NCBI RefSeq assembly: GCF_040100845.1 | Contig: NZ_JAZHSH010000001.1 | Coordinates: 930,001-994,000, forward strand | Length of the DNA stretch: 64,000 nt | From: Chengkuizengella sp. SCS-71B | Lineage (GTDB): Bacteria > Bacillota > Bacilli > Paenibacillales > KCTC-33759 | Direction: 5' to 3' | Shown here: piece after piece, positions 1 through 9,354 of the stretch | Layout: each line of letters begins with the position of its first letter | Numbering within the stretch: position 1 is the first letter of the stretch | The notes under the pieces: generated by a model | The model's database searches: none | Seen by the model: only the letters and a program-made list of their open reading frames with translations | Told to the model about the DNA's origin: nothing | Position numbers and translations under genes: made by a program

Positions 1-154
1 TAAATAAACTTAATATTGACTTCTGTGGTCAATAAATTTGCACGGAAGTCTAAGGATATTCATACAATCAATATTAATAAAAGCTTCATATGATATGATG
101 AACGGCAAATAAAGATAGAATTCGTTCAATTACTAGACAGGAGGTGTATGAAAA

Positions 155-511
155 TTGGCTTTTTGCGTTCGTATTAAGGAACCTGTTAATGCAGTAGTTA
201 ATATACAAGAATTTATTCAAGTTTGTGCTTTTACAACTACCCCAACAGATAAGGACACTTATGTTTTAGTATCCTTGGGGGATCGTAACCAAGTTGATGA
301 TATAGATTTTGTATTTAGTGATGGGACTCAAATAGTATTTAATGAAGTGGGAGCCCATAGGTTTGATGGTGTTATTTTGAACACATGTGCTAATATTCTT
401 GGTACTTTTAAGAAGCCAGGGGAATATTTATTTAATGTAGCTCTATTAGAGCAAGATTCTAACATTCCACTGGATGTCGAAGTTGCAGTTGTTAAAGTAG
501 CTAGAACTTAA
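155..511 (+). CDS. Hypothetical small beta-rich protein
   Basis: A 118-residue product I do not recognise. The start is TTG at 155, nine bases after a strong AGGAGGT; the nearer ATG at 148 opens a frame that stops after nine codons. The protein has no signal peptide or membrane segment and is made of short alternating hydrophobic stretches, suggesting a small beta sandwich. A hairpin follows directly, so it is probably a single-gene transcript. It could be a spore or cell-surface structural protein, but nothing in the sequence proves that. Confidence 0.7.
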   Translation: MAFCVRIKEPVNAVVNIQEFIQVCAFTTTPTDKDTYVLVSLGDRNQVDDIDFVFSDGTQIVFNEVGAHRFDGVILNTCANILGTFKKPGEYLFNVALLEQDSNIPLDVEVAVVKVART

Positions 512-526
512 TCATAACCTAATAAG

Positions 527-549
527 AGGGACTGACAATATCAGTCCTT
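527..549 (+). terminator. Hairpin after first gene
   Basis: Arms GGACTGA and TCAGTCC around a CAATA loop, extended by A/G pairs at the base. The T tract is poor (TTCTATTC), so termination may be partial. It sits between two convergent genes. Confidence 0.6.
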
Positions 550-578
550 CTATTCATGGTTCTTTAAATTAATTATTG

Positions 579-1607
579 TTAAACGATGAAGAATGTTAGA
601 AGAGATAATAGAATAGAAGTGATGAGCATCGCAATGAATGGATGTATAGCTTTTGAACGGAGTGCTTTTAGGTTTACATTTAAACCTAAACCTGCCATTG
701 CCATCGTTAATAAAAAGGTTGTAAAGAACGATATTTTACTTAAGACCTCATCTGGAATTAAAATGACGCTACCCATCATATAACTTCCAACTAGACTCAT
801 TGCAATAAAGCCTACTAGGAACCATGGGAAATGAATTTTCGTGCCTTCTGATTCTCCCGATTGTTTTTTTCTTTTCCAGAAAATTAGAATAAAACATAAA
901 GGAACAAGTAAAAATACACGTCCTAGCTTAGCCAGTAATGCAATGGCTAACACATCCTCGCCAGCAGGCGCAGTAGCTGTAGCAACATTTGCTAATTCAT
1001 GTAAACTAATTCCCGCCCAAATCCCAAATTGATCTGGTGTGAGTTGTAAAACTGGGATAAATAACGCATAAATGATAGAAAATATTGTACCAACTAAAGC
1101 AATGATTCCTATACTGATTGCGGTATCTTCTTCTTTAGATTTTAAAATAGGAGAGACGGCGGCAATCGCTGCAGCACCACAAACCCCGGTTCCTACACCA
1201 ACTAACAACGATAAGTTTAAATCAGCTTTTAACCATTTAGCAATGAGGATGGTCAATACGATTGAAAAAACAATGGATATAATTCCGAAACCAACTAAAC
1301 CTAACCCTTGATTGAATATAATATCAATATTTAACTTTAATCCATATAGAATAATGGTAAGACGTAATAGTATCTTTGCTGAAAAAATCACCCCTGATTT
1401 TATTTTTTCAGGATAACCAAAGATTTGCCGATAAAATATGGAAATGATAATGGCAGATGCTAATGGACCAATGTAATTAAAACCTGGAATTTTAGTTATT
1501 TGAAAACTCAAAAGTGCAATGATGAAAGTAAACATGACTCCACTAATCCAGTATAAAAATGGTTTAACATTAAAATAGACTGATTTTTTTAAAACGTTTT
1601 CTATCAT
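579..1607 (-). CDS. YeiH-family putative sulfate/sulfite exporter
   Basis: A 342-residue polytopic membrane protein with about ten hydrophobic helices and conserved glycine-rich segments (VGVGTGVCGAAAIAA near residues 136-150; MAMAGLGLN near the C-terminus) typical of the UPF0324/YeiH family. Length is normal for the family. Family members are annotated as putative sulfate or sulfite exporters; the substrate is not shown here. It is divergent from a LysR-type gene across 145 bp, the usual arrangement for a LysR regulator and its target. The minus-strand start has an AGAGG ribosome site. Confidence 0.88.
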   Translation of the reverse strand: MIENVLKKSVYFNVKPFLYWISGVMFTFIIALLSFQITKIPGFNYIGPLASAIIISIFYRQIFGYPEKIKSGVIFSAKILLRLTIILYGLKLNIDIIFNQGLGLVGFGIISIVFSIVLTILIAKWLKADLNLSLLVGVGTGVCGAAAIAAVSPILKSKEEDTAISIGIIALVGTIFSIIYALFIPVLQLTPDQFGIWAGISLHELANVATATAPAGEDVLAIALLAKLGRVFLLVPLCFILIFWKRKKQSGESEGTKIHFPWFLVGFIAMSLVGSYMMGSVILIPDEVLSKISFFTTFLLTMAMAGLGLNVNLKALRSKAIHPFIAMLITSILLSLLTFFIV

Positions 1608-1691
1608 GAGAAAACCTCTCTTTTAAAATGTTCTATGTTAAATTCAGCATAAATCATCTCAATGAATAAGAAAAATAAATCATAATTATAT

Positions 1692-1720
1692 TTATAATAA
1701 TAATTTACTTATGGTACAAT
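1692..1720 (+). promoter_or_regulatory. Possible promoter in divergent region, exporter/LysR
   Basis: TACAAT at 1715-1720 is a good -10; 17 bases upstream is TTATAA at 1692-1697, a weak -35. The surrounding 1608-1752 stretch is very A/T rich and is the expected binding region of the LysR protein, which would control both genes. Confidence 0.4.
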
Positions 1721-1752
1721 AGAAGGAACATAAAGAGAGGTCGTAGTTATCC

Positions 1753-2634
1753 ATGGATCATCATTTACTTGTTTTTACTACAGTAGTAGAGAAAGAAAAT
1801 TTTTCACGTGCAGCTGAAGAATTACATATGACTCAACCTGCTGTTAGTCAATACATTCAAGCACTTGAGCAGCAGGTGGGGACAAGATTGTTAGAGAGGA
1901 GCAATAAGTTTGTTCGATTAAATATGGCAGGTGAAATAGTATATCATCATGCGAAAGAAATACTAGGTCATTACACACGGATGCAATATTTAATAGATGA
2001 TTTAATGAATAAGGCAAGCGGAGATTTATTTATTGGTGCAAGTTATTCTTTTGGTGAATATGTATTACCTCAAATGATTTCAAATATGATAGAGGATTAT
2101 CCACTTATCAAACCTTCGATAACGATAAGAAATTCAAAAAGAATTGTAAATCTAGTTATCAAAAATGAATTAGAAATTGGGATCGTAGAAGGTGAATTCA
2201 ATCATCAAAGTTTAAATATCGAACCATTTGCAGAAGACTTAATGTATGTAGCGGTGTCTGCAAATCATCCATTTGTAAGTCAAAAAAACATAACAAGAGA
2301 AGAGCTAGAATCTGAAACATGGATCATAAGAGAGGAAGGTTCTGGTACGAGAGAAGCAGCAGATAAAATGTTTAAAACCTTTCAACTAAATCCTCAAAAT
2401 AAAATGGAGTTTGGAAGCACACAAATTATAAAGGAATCAGTAGAATCAGGAATTGGCATTTCCTTGCTTTCAAAATGGACAATCCAAAGGGAATTATCTT
2501 CCGGTACATTACATGTAATAGAGTATGAAGGTTTGCCAGTTACAAGGAAGTTTTCTATTGTGACTAAGACTGTCCCTTTTCAAACAAAAGCGATGGAAAT
2601 ATTTTTGAAAATATTACGTGAAAAATGTAAATAG
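1753..2634 (+). CDS. LysR-family transcriptional regulator
   Basis: A 293-residue LysR-type protein. Residues 1-60 form the winged helix-turn-helix (FSRAAEELHMTQPAVSQ), followed by a linker helix and a periplasmic-binding-like effector domain (about residues 88-290). The start has AAAGAGAGG upstream. It is divergent from the YeiH-type exporter, so it most likely regulates that gene in response to a sulfur or anion signal, like YeiE or CysL. The effector is not known. Confidence 0.9.
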   Translation: MDHHLLVFTTVVEKENFSRAAEELHMTQPAVSQYIQALEQQVGTRLLERSNKFVRLNMAGEIVYHHAKEILGHYTRMQYLIDDLMNKASGDLFIGASYSFGEYVLPQMISNMIEDYPLIKPSITIRNSKRIVNLVIKNELEIGIVEGEFNHQSLNIEPFAEDLMYVAVSANHPFVSQKNITREELESETWIIREEGSGTREAADKMFKTFQLNPQNKMEFGSTQIIKESVESGIGISLLSKWTIQRELSSGTLHVIEYEGLPVTRKFSIVTKTVPFQTKAMEIFLKILREKCK

Positions 2635-2686
2635 GTTTGTTTAAATCATTTAATTTGTTGATATCGTTTAATTTGGAGGAAATAGA

Positions 2687-3199
2687 ATGCTTGGATTACC
2701 AAAAGGAGAGGTTTTTTTAATTCCTTGGACAGATCAATGGGATCGGGAGTTTTTATCAGAAAAAGAGAGAATAGCAAAAGTAATTGGACAGCATATTTTA
2801 GCTGTCTACCATATTGGAAGTACTTCAGTGAAAAATTTAAGTGCTAAGCCCATTATAGATATTGCTATTGAAATTAAAAACTTTGAGGATGGAGAGAAGT
2901 GTATTACTCCACTAGAAACACTAGGTTATTCTTACAAGGGAACGAATATATTACCAGATAGATATTACTATAATAAAGGTGAGCCAAGAACACACCAAAT
3001 TCATATGTACCAAAGTGGAAATAAATATTTGCTTGAACAGTTGTCGTTTAGAGATTTTTTAAGAAATAATGCTACAGCAAGAATTGAATACGAACAACTT
3101 AAACTGAAGTTAGTAAAAGCAAATTATAGTAATAAACATAAATATGCAGAGGAAAAAACTTATTTTGTTAAATCTACTCTTAAGAAAATACAAAAATAA
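2687..3199 (+). CDS. GrpB family protein (UPF0157)
   Basis: A 170-residue protein with the GrpB family pattern: YHIGSTSV near residue 43, AKPIIDIAIE near 53, the HQIHMY segment near 104 and the FRDFLR segment near 122. The family belongs to the nucleotidyltransferase fold and has no settled role. It has a good GGAGG site, follows the LysR gene by 52 bp and is closed by a strong terminator. Confidence 0.85.
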   Translation: MLGLPKGEVFLIPWTDQWDREFLSEKERIAKVIGQHILAVYHIGSTSVKNLSAKPIIDIAIEIKNFEDGEKCITPLETLGYSYKGTNILPDRYYYNKGEPRTHQIHMYQSGNKYLLEQLSFRDFLRNNATARIEYEQLKLKLVKANYSNKHKYAEEKTYFVKSTLKKIQK

Positions 3200-3240
3200 T
3201 CAAATTTTGTTACTTGATTAAAAATTAATTAATAGTAAAA

Positions 3241-3274
3241 AAGGGAACTTTAATTTAATGGAAAGTTCCCTTTT
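3241..3274 (+). terminator. Rho-independent terminator
   Basis: Eleven-base arms AAGGGAACTTT and AAAGTTCCCTT with a ten-base loop, then T4AATTT. Because A runs precede the stem it could work from both sides, ending the grpB-like gene and perhaps mqnD. Confidence 0.88.
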
Positions 3275-3344
3275 AATTTCTATTCACGCAATCATTCTTT
3301 CAACGGCTCGTAATTTGAATATGTCCTTTACGATCAATAGAGTT

Positions 3345-4184
3345 TTATTTTAACTGATTTAAATTTATTTTAGGAACTAATTCTTGTTCTGCGGCTCTGT
3401 TAAGTAAAGTATAAATCGCTTCATATCCTTTATCCCCTAGATTGTCACTGAATTCATTAACATATAGATTTATATGAGCTTTAGCAACTTCTTGAGACAT
3501 TTCCTGAGCGTGTTCCATAACATAATCTTTTGAAGATTCTGGATGTTTCCAAGCATATTGCACAGAAGCACGAATCCAAGAAGTTATAGCCTCAAGATCC
3601 AGAGATTTATGTGCAATGATAGCTCCGAGTGGAATAGGTAGATCTGTGTCTGATTCCCACCAGTTTCCTAAATCGACCATCATTGATAAACCATAGGATG
3701 GATAAGTAAAACGTGCTTCATGAATCACTAAACCAGCATCTACTTTTCCATCGCGAACAGCTGGCATAATTTCATGAAAAGGCATGACGATAATTTCACC
3801 TACTCCACCATGTACGTGCCCGGCAGCCCATAGTCTAAATAATAAATACGCTGTTGACTTTTCACTCGGAACAGCTACGCGCTTACCAGATAAGGAAGTG
3901 GGATCCTTTGCATTTTCCTTTTTGTTGGTAAGAAGCAGAGGTCCGCAACCTCTTCCTAGTGCACCACCACATGGCAAAAGCGCATACTCTGAAAGAGCCC
4001 ATGGTAGAGCTGCATAAGATATTTTTAATATATCAGGTTTATTATCATTGGAGAGAACAATTTTGTTGGTGATGTCAATATCCGCATAGGTAACATCAAG
4101 TTTAGGTGCATTAGGGATGAGACCGTGTACCCATGCATGGAATATAAATGTATCATTAGGACAAGGTGAAAAATAGATGTTCAA
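3345..4184 (-). CDS. mqnD: 1,4-dihydroxy-6-naphthoate synthase (menaquinone, futalosine route)
   Basis: A 279-residue periplasmic-binding-fold enzyme of the MqnD family, marked by the N-terminal motif FSPCPNDTFIFHAW and the KISYAALPWAL segment. It makes 1,4-dihydroxy-6-naphthoate from cyclic dehypoxanthine futalosine in menaquinone synthesis. The start is TTG at 4184 with AGGAGGTG seven bases upstream. That ribosome site lies inside the last codons of mqnB, and the mqnB stop overlaps the start as TTGA, so the two are translationally coupled. Confidence 0.92.
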   Translation of the reverse strand: MNIYFSPCPNDTFIFHAWVHGLIPNAPKLDVTYADIDITNKIVLSNDNKPDILKISYAALPWALSEYALLPCGGALGRGCGPLLLTNKKENAKDPTSLSGKRVAVPSEKSTAYLLFRLWAAGHVHGGVGEIIVMPFHEIMPAVRDGKVDAGLVIHEARFTYPSYGLSMMVDLGNWWESDTDLPIPLGAIIAHKSLDLEAITSWIRASVQYAWKHPESSKDYVMEHAQEMSQEVAKAHINLYVNEFSDNLGDKGYEAIYTLLNRAAEQELVPKINLNQLK

Positions 4185-4837
4185 TTGAACACCTCCTGTA
4201 GTATTGTACTTGTTTTAGTAAGACCTTCAAAAGCCTCTTTCATACGCCATGCTTCTCTATCCCTTGGTCCAACAGGGTTTGAAATTGCACGTATCTCTAA
4301 TACGGGTATATTAAATTCATGCGCTGCAGTTGCAACTCCAAAACCTTCCATGGCTTCAACCGCTGCTCCTTTTATTCGACTTGAAAGTTTTAAAGCCGTT
4401 TCCGAAGTACCTGTAATGGTTGATAGTGTTAAAATGGGTCCAATATGAACAATCATTTTTGTTTTTTTCAGTGCTTCATATACTTTGTTCATGAGGTTAA
4501 TATCCACTTTCAAATGAGTGGAGCCAAAACCAAGTTCATTTAACCCGCAAAAACCTTCAGCAGTTTCAACACCTAAATCAGCGGCAATAATTTCATTTGC
4601 AATCACGATCGAGCCAACTTTAGCTCGATCAGCAAACCCTCCACCTATTCCCATGCTGATGACAAGATTATATTTTGATGTACATAATGCTCTGGTTGTA
4701 TTGGTTGCTGCTGCCGCAGGACCAACACCAGCGGCTATAACATGAATATTATTTGTACTATGAAGGCCTTTTAATATCGCCTCTTTTTCTGCTTCAACCG
4801 CAGTCACAATAAGTATTTGTTTATCTTTTGCAGTCAT
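4181..4837 (-). CDS. mqnB: Futalosine hydrolase
   Basis: A 218-residue nucleoside-phosphorylase-fold hydrolase related to MTA/SAH nucleosidase; it removes hypoxanthine from futalosine (menaquinone pathway, cytosol). Motifs include AAGVGPAAAA, SMGIGGGFAD and the catalytic-end VRAISNPVGPRD-like segment (EIRAISNPVG). I take ATG at 4837, because AAGGATGA lies eight bases upstream; the in-frame ATG at 4846 overlaps that site. It overlaps mqnD. The mqnA, mqnC and mqnE genes are not in the window. Confidence 0.9.
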   Translation of the reverse strand: MTAKDKQILIVTAVEAEKEAILKGLHSTNNIHVIAAGVGPAAAATNTTRALCTSKYNLVISMGIGGGFADRAKVGSIVIANEIIAADLGVETAEGFCGLNELGFGSTHLKVDINLMNKVYEALKKTKMIVHIGPILTLSTITGTSETALKLSSRIKGAAVEAMEGFGVATAAHEFNIPVLEIRAISNPVGPRDREAWRMKEAFEGLTKTSTILQEVFN

Positions 4838-5147
4838 TGCTATCATCCTTATATTTAATTACTAATCTGGCATGTTTAAAAAATGCCTTTCGAATACCTT
4901 CTAATTATAAGCATACTTATTATTGGTTAGAAAATCTACCTGTCATGAGAAAAACTATCTAGACTTTGGAATAAAGCTCTTTAAAGCTTTATATATTTTA
5001 TATTTTGTGTGGTTTGAATGAATTGAATATGATATGATTAACATAATTTGGTTATTGTGATAAAAAATTTCTAGTTGAGTTAAGGACCTTTTTCATATAC
5101 TAGCTTCCAAAAATTGTTTTAATCTATATTAGAAAGAGGTGCATTTA

Positions 5148-7046
5148 ATGAGTAAAAAAAGTCTTGTAATGATATTTAGTACCATAGTAGTGCTAGTATT
5201 CATATTGTTAATATCTATTCAAAGTTTATATATAAACGGAAATGAGCAACGACAAAAAGATCAAGAAGAGATAACAATAGATCTAAATATTCAAAAAGAC
5301 AAAGAAAGCAAACAAACTATAAACACGGGCGATAATGATAATGTGGAAGTTCAAAGTAATGATCGCAAGACTCAACCTGCTTACTCTTATAGTGATGCTA
5401 TTGTTGAATCAGTGTTTGTTGAGACAACTGTTGATAGTGACAATGATGGTCATTTTGATCGGATCCATGCCAATATAATTAGACCTAAGGAGACAGAGAA
5501 TGACCTTAAGGTTCCAGTAATATATGAAATTACACCCTATTTGAAAGGGCTGAACCCACTAACTTTTCATGATGTGAACGTTGAATTAAATGCTGTAGAT
5601 GGGAATGGGAATGCTAAAGGAAAACCTTTTATTAGTTCGGATTTCCCAGGTTCTTATGACGATTATTTCGTACCACACGGATATGCTGTAGTTATTGCTG
5701 AAAGTATTGGAACTGCCCTATCAGATGGTTGTCCTACTATAGGTGATGAAAATGAAGTGCTCGCTGCTAGTTCCGTGATTGACTGGTTGAATGGTCGTGC
5801 TAATGCTTTTTCTGAAGATGGACAGCCTGTATATGCTGATTGGTCAACAGGTAATGTTGGCATGATCGGGATGTCCTACAATGGCACATTAGATAATGGA
5901 GTTGCTGTTACAGGTATAGAAGGGTTAAAAACAATTGTGCCGATTGCAGCAATTAGCAGCTGGTACGATTACTATCGTGCTAACGGTGCTGTAGTAGCAC
6001 CGGGGGGTTACCAAGGAGAGGACACTGATATTTTAGCTAATGCAATACTTACGAGAGAAAATTCTGAAGTATGCAATGAAGTTGTAAATGAATTGGAGCA
6101 TACTCAAGATAGAGTGACGGGAGATTATAACGAATTTTGGGATCATCGAAATTATTTGAATGAAGTAAAGAATATAAATGCTAGCGTTTTTGTTGTTCAT
6201 GGTTTAAATGATTGGAATGTTAAAACAAAACAATTTTCTCAATGGTGGGATGCTCTGGGTAAAAATGATATTTCACGTAAACTTTGGTTACATCAAGAAG
6301 GGCATAGGAATCCAAAAAGTATACGGGAAAATGAATGGTATGAAACATTACATAGATGGTTTGACTTCTGGCTTTATGATATAGACAATGGAATAATGGA
6401 TGAACCCATGGTGAATATCCAACGTGAAGATTTATCTTGGGAGATTGAAGACAATTGGCCAGCTGAAGGGGCTGAATCTACAACGCTTTATTTAAATCAC
6501 AATTCTAACATTCAAGTTGGAACGCTAAACCTTCAGTCTATCCCTAATAATCAAAAGAATTCAATTACATTAATAGATGATCCGATGGTACAAGCTGAGG
6601 TATTGGTGGCTAATCCTGAAGAAAGTAACCCTAATCGAATAGTATTCATGACAAATGAACTCATTGATTCTGTTAGAATTAGTGGTACACCAGAAGTAAG
6701 CATACGTGCAAGTTTAGATCATCCTGTATCAAATCTTACAGCGATATTAGTAGACTATAGCAAAACTTCGTCTAAGATAGTTACACGTGGATGGATGGAT
6801 CCACAAAATATAAATGATGTGAATAAATCAAAACTTTTGAATCCAAATCAGAACTATACTTTTAATTGGGATATGCAGCCTGATGATTATGTATTTGAAG
6901 AAGGTCATCGTATTGGTATTGTTTTTATTGCAAGTGATTTTGAATACACATTACGACCTCCAGCAGGTAAGAAATTAACGTTATATCCAGAAAAGAGCAA
7001 AGTGATTTTACCTATTGTGGGGGGGAGTGATGCATTAAAATGGTAA
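5148..7046 (+). CDS. Secreted S15 family hydrolase (CocE/NonD, Xaa-Pro dipeptidyl-peptidase type)
   Basis: A 632-residue alpha/beta hydrolase with an N-terminal signal anchor (hydrophobic residues 6-28) followed by a charged spacer to about residue 75. The nucleophile elbow is GMSYNG with Ser243; later come HGLNDWNV (acid) and the H of HQEGHRNP. The C-terminal part (about 425-630) is the jelly-roll PepX_C domain. The family includes X-prolyl dipeptidyl-peptidases and cocaine-esterase-like enzymes, so peptidase or esterase activity outside the membrane is expected. A GTG at 5139 lies within the AGAAAGAGGTG ribosome site, so ATG 5148 is preferred. Confidence 0.88.
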   Translation: MSKKSLVMIFSTIVVLVFILLISIQSLYINGNEQRQKDQEEITIDLNIQKDKESKQTINTGDNDNVEVQSNDRKTQPAYSYSDAIVESVFVETTVDSDNDGHFDRIHANIIRPKETENDLKVPVIYEITPYLKGLNPLTFHDVNVELNAVDGNGNAKGKPFISSDFPGSYDDYFVPHGYAVVIAESIGTALSDGCPTIGDENEVLAASSVIDWLNGRANAFSEDGQPVYADWSTGNVGMIGMSYNGTLDNGVAVTGIEGLKTIVPIAAISSWYDYYRANGAVVAPGGYQGEDTDILANAILTRENSEVCNEVVNELEHTQDRVTGDYNEFWDHRNYLNEVKNINASVFVVHGLNDWNVKTKQFSQWWDALGKNDISRKLWLHQEGHRNPKSIRENEWYETLHRWFDFWLYDIDNGIMDEPMVNIQREDLSWEIEDNWPAEGAESTTLYLNHNSNIQVGTLNLQSIPNNQKNSITLIDDPMVQAEVLVANPEESNPNRIVFMTNELIDSVRISGTPEVSIRASLDHPVSNLTAILVDYSKTSSKIVTRGWMDPQNINDVNKSKLLNPNQNYTFNWDMQPDDYVFEEGHRIGIVFIASDFEYTLRPPAGKKLTLYPEKSKVILPIVGGSDALKW

Positions 7047-7068
7047 GTGAGTAGGTTATAATATAAAA

Positions 7069-7099
7069 ACTTACGATTGATTAGCAACCAATCGTGAGT
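7069..7099 (+). terminator. Hairpin after S15 hydrolase
   Basis: Eleven-base arms ACTTACGATTG and CAATCGTGAGT (one G-T pair) with a nine-base loop; the downstream CTTATAAT is only weakly T rich. Confidence 0.6.
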
Positions 7100-7189
7100 C
7101 TTATAATGGGAATCAACTATTATATAATATAGTATATATCCATTTTATTTTGTAATTTTTTTCAAATGCATTTCACAAGATAGGAGCGG

Positions 7190-7663
7190 ATGAACATGCC
7201 TATCGTTAAGATTTCAATGTTTATTGATGCACCTCAGAAAGTTTGCTTTGATCTTGCTCGAAGTATTGAAGTACATATGTTGTCTACTTCAAAAACTAGG
7301 GAGAAGGCAATAGCTGGTAAAACAAGTGGATTGATAGAATTACATGAGTCCGTTACTTGGGAAGCAGTGCATTTTGGTATACGTCAAAGATTAACAGCAA
7401 AAATTACTGAGTTTGATTCTCCAAATTTATTTGTGGATGAACAAGTAAGTGGTGCTTTTAAACGATTTAAACATATTCATGAGTTTATATCTTATCAAGG
7501 TGGAACACATATGATTGATACCTTTGAATATACTGCTCCTTTTGGTGTATTTGGAAAACTAGCTGATATTATTTTTCTAAAGAAATATATGTATAAATTC
7601 TTAACAACAAGGAATGAAACTTTGAAAATGATGGCGGAGGAAGTACAAAAGAGCAAATGTTAA
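7190..7663 (+). CDS. SRPBCC / polyketide-cyclase-fold protein
   Basis: A 157-residue START-like protein: it opens with the usual strand and helix (VKISMFIDAPQKVCFDLARSIEVH), has central beta strands and ends in a long helix from about residue 125. Such proteins bind a hydrophobic ligand in a cavity; the ligand is unknown. GGAGCGG precedes ATG 7190. It stands alone between two genes on the same strand; the following 180 bp show no gene. Confidence 0.8.
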   Translation: MNMPIVKISMFIDAPQKVCFDLARSIEVHMLSTSKTREKAIAGKTSGLIELHESVTWEAVHFGIRQRLTAKITEFDSPNLFVDEQVSGAFKRFKHIHEFISYQGGTHMIDTFEYTAPFGVFGKLADIIFLKKYMYKFLTTRNETLKMMAEEVQKSKC

Positions 7664-7843
7664 TTAAGAAAGATTGATGAAGTGGAATTATTTAGGGTAC
7701 TAGTTTAATAGAGGAGCATTTAAACTAACTGAAATGACTTTACTTGGAGTGGCGGTCATGATAAACTATCAAAAAATGTGCGATACCTTATATTAAAATC
7801 TTAGTCCATGAATCAAATTTAAATAAATAAGGAGGAGTTAATT

Positions 7844-9130
7844 TTGAAAAAAAGCACTATATTTTTAATCTTGTTTATTCTATCTTTTATATTTTCTGCG
7901 ACGGTATTAGCAGCAGAAGAATCAAAGATAGAAGTTTGGATTGACGGAAAGCAAATACAATTTGACCAAGGACCATTTATAAAAGATGGGACTGCATTTG
8001 TTCCTTTTAGGGCTTTGTTTAGTGAGTTGGGATTAAATGTGAAATGGGATCAAGATACAAAAATAGTCATTGGGGAAAATGACGGTTTAATCGTTGAATT
8101 GTCACTAAATAATAATCAATTTACTGTAAATGGAGAAACGATCGAATTGTTAGTCCCTCCGGAATTAGTTAATAATCATACTTATGTACCCTTAAGAGTT
8201 GTAGGAGAATCTACAGGGAAAAGTGTAAAATGGAATGTTGAAACGAAAGCAATATCTATTTTGAGCCATGAATCACAGGTAAATGAACAATCAGAATCAG
8301 TTGCAGACTCAAATTATATTGTTAAAGTGAATGGGGAAAGCATTGATAAGGACAAGCTAATTGACCTGATGGTTCAACAACTAGGGAAAGAAAAGACTGA
8401 TGCTTTAGTTCAACAACTTATTAATCGAACTTTAGTAGCCCAAGAATTAGCAAAACAAGGGTTGAATGTGACAGATGAAGAGCTAGCAAATGGTGTAGCC
8501 AAAGAAATTGAACGCTTTAAAGCTTCAATTGGTTCTGATGAAGAAGTGGAAGCTTATTTACTCCAATACGGAATGACTATGGAAGACTATCAAAAAGTGG
8601 TAGAAGATATTATTCCATTCCAACTTCAGATTGAAAAATTATTTGAATCAAGAGTCAATGTAACAGATGAAGAAATTGCAACTTATTATGAAGAAAATTT
8701 ATTTTTTTATACAGAAGAAGAGCAGGTAAAAGCCTCTCATATCTTAGTAGAAACGAAAGAAGAAGCAGAGGCTATCATGCAACAAATTAATGATGGTGCA
8801 GATTTTGCAGAGCTGGCTAAAGAACATTCAATAGACCCAGGAAGTGGTGCGAATGGAGGAGATTTAGGTTTCTTTGGACGAGGTATGATGGTACCTGTAT
8901 TTGAGGAAGCCGCTTTTAATTTATCCGTTGGTGAAGTTAGTCAAATCGTACAAAGTAATTTTGGATTCCATATTATTAAAGCAACAGATAAAAAAGAGGC
9001 AAAAACACCTACTCTTGAGGAAAAACAAGAAGAAATCAAAGAAGAGTTATTAAAAGTTAAAAGCAGAGAACAATACCAATTGTGGATAGAAGATGCTAAA
9101 AATCAATCAGTAATTGAAGTTTTATTTTAA
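7844..9130 (+). CDS. Copper-amine-oxidase-N domain fused to parvulin foldase (PrsA-like)
   Basis: A 428-residue exported protein. Residues 1-24 are a signal peptide (ending VLAAEE, with no lipobox cysteine). Residues about 28-138 form the stalk domain called copper amine oxidase N-terminal domain (FVPFRALFSELGLNVKWD, then HTYVPLRVVGESTGKSVKWN). Residues about 155-285 resemble the SurA/PrsA N-region, and 290-390 are a PpiC rotamase (VKASHILVETKEEAEAI, GGDLGFFGRG). It probably helps secreted proteins fold at the membrane-wall interface. Start is TTG 7844 after GGAGGAG. Unlike PrsA it lacks a lipid anchor. Confidence 0.88.
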   Translation: MKKSTIFLILFILSFIFSATVLAAEESKIEVWIDGKQIQFDQGPFIKDGTAFVPFRALFSELGLNVKWDQDTKIVIGENDGLIVELSLNNNQFTVNGETIELLVPPELVNNHTYVPLRVVGESTGKSVKWNVETKAISILSHESQVNEQSESVADSNYIVKVNGESIDKDKLIDLMVQQLGKEKTDALVQQLINRTLVAQELAKQGLNVTDEELANGVAKEIERFKASIGSDEEVEAYLLQYGMTMEDYQKVVEDIIPFQLQIEKLFESRVNVTDEEIATYYEENLFFYTEEEQVKASHILVETKEEAEAIMQQINDGADFAELAKEHSIDPGSGANGGDLGFFGRGMMVPVFEEAAFNLSVGEVSQIVQSNFGFHIIKATDKKEAKTPTLEEKQEEIKEELLKVKSREQYQLWIEDAKNQSVIEVLF

Positions 9131-9156
9131 CTAAACAGAAGTATAAAAAGATTAGG

Positions 9157-9198
9157 AGCACCGTCCACCTTTGAGCAGAAGGTGAACGGTGCTTTATC
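9157..9198 (+). terminator. Rho-independent terminator after foldase gene
   Basis: Arms AGCACCGTCCACCTT and AAGGTGAACGGTGCT pair with one mismatch around a six-base loop, followed by TTATCTATT. Confidence 0.85.
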
Positions 9199-9354
9199 TA
9201 TTCCCAGCAGACTTCAACCGCAAATCATTTATTCATTTTTTATATATATAAAAACATGTTATCTACAGAAATTAATCCAATGTTTGAGAATTTGATTTGG
9301 ACTCGTTTGTTCTGGAGTGTTGTTGTATATAATTTATAATTAGGTGGAGATAAT

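Noticed and set aside
61-99. Sporulation sigma-factor promoter upstream of the first gene (CATACAAT and CATATGATA)
   Set aside because: Both fit -10 elements of SigE or SigK, but neither has a matching -35 at the right distance.
5139-5147. GTG 5139 as the start of the S15 hydrolase
   Set aside because: It lies inside the ribosome site; ATG 5148 has normal spacing.
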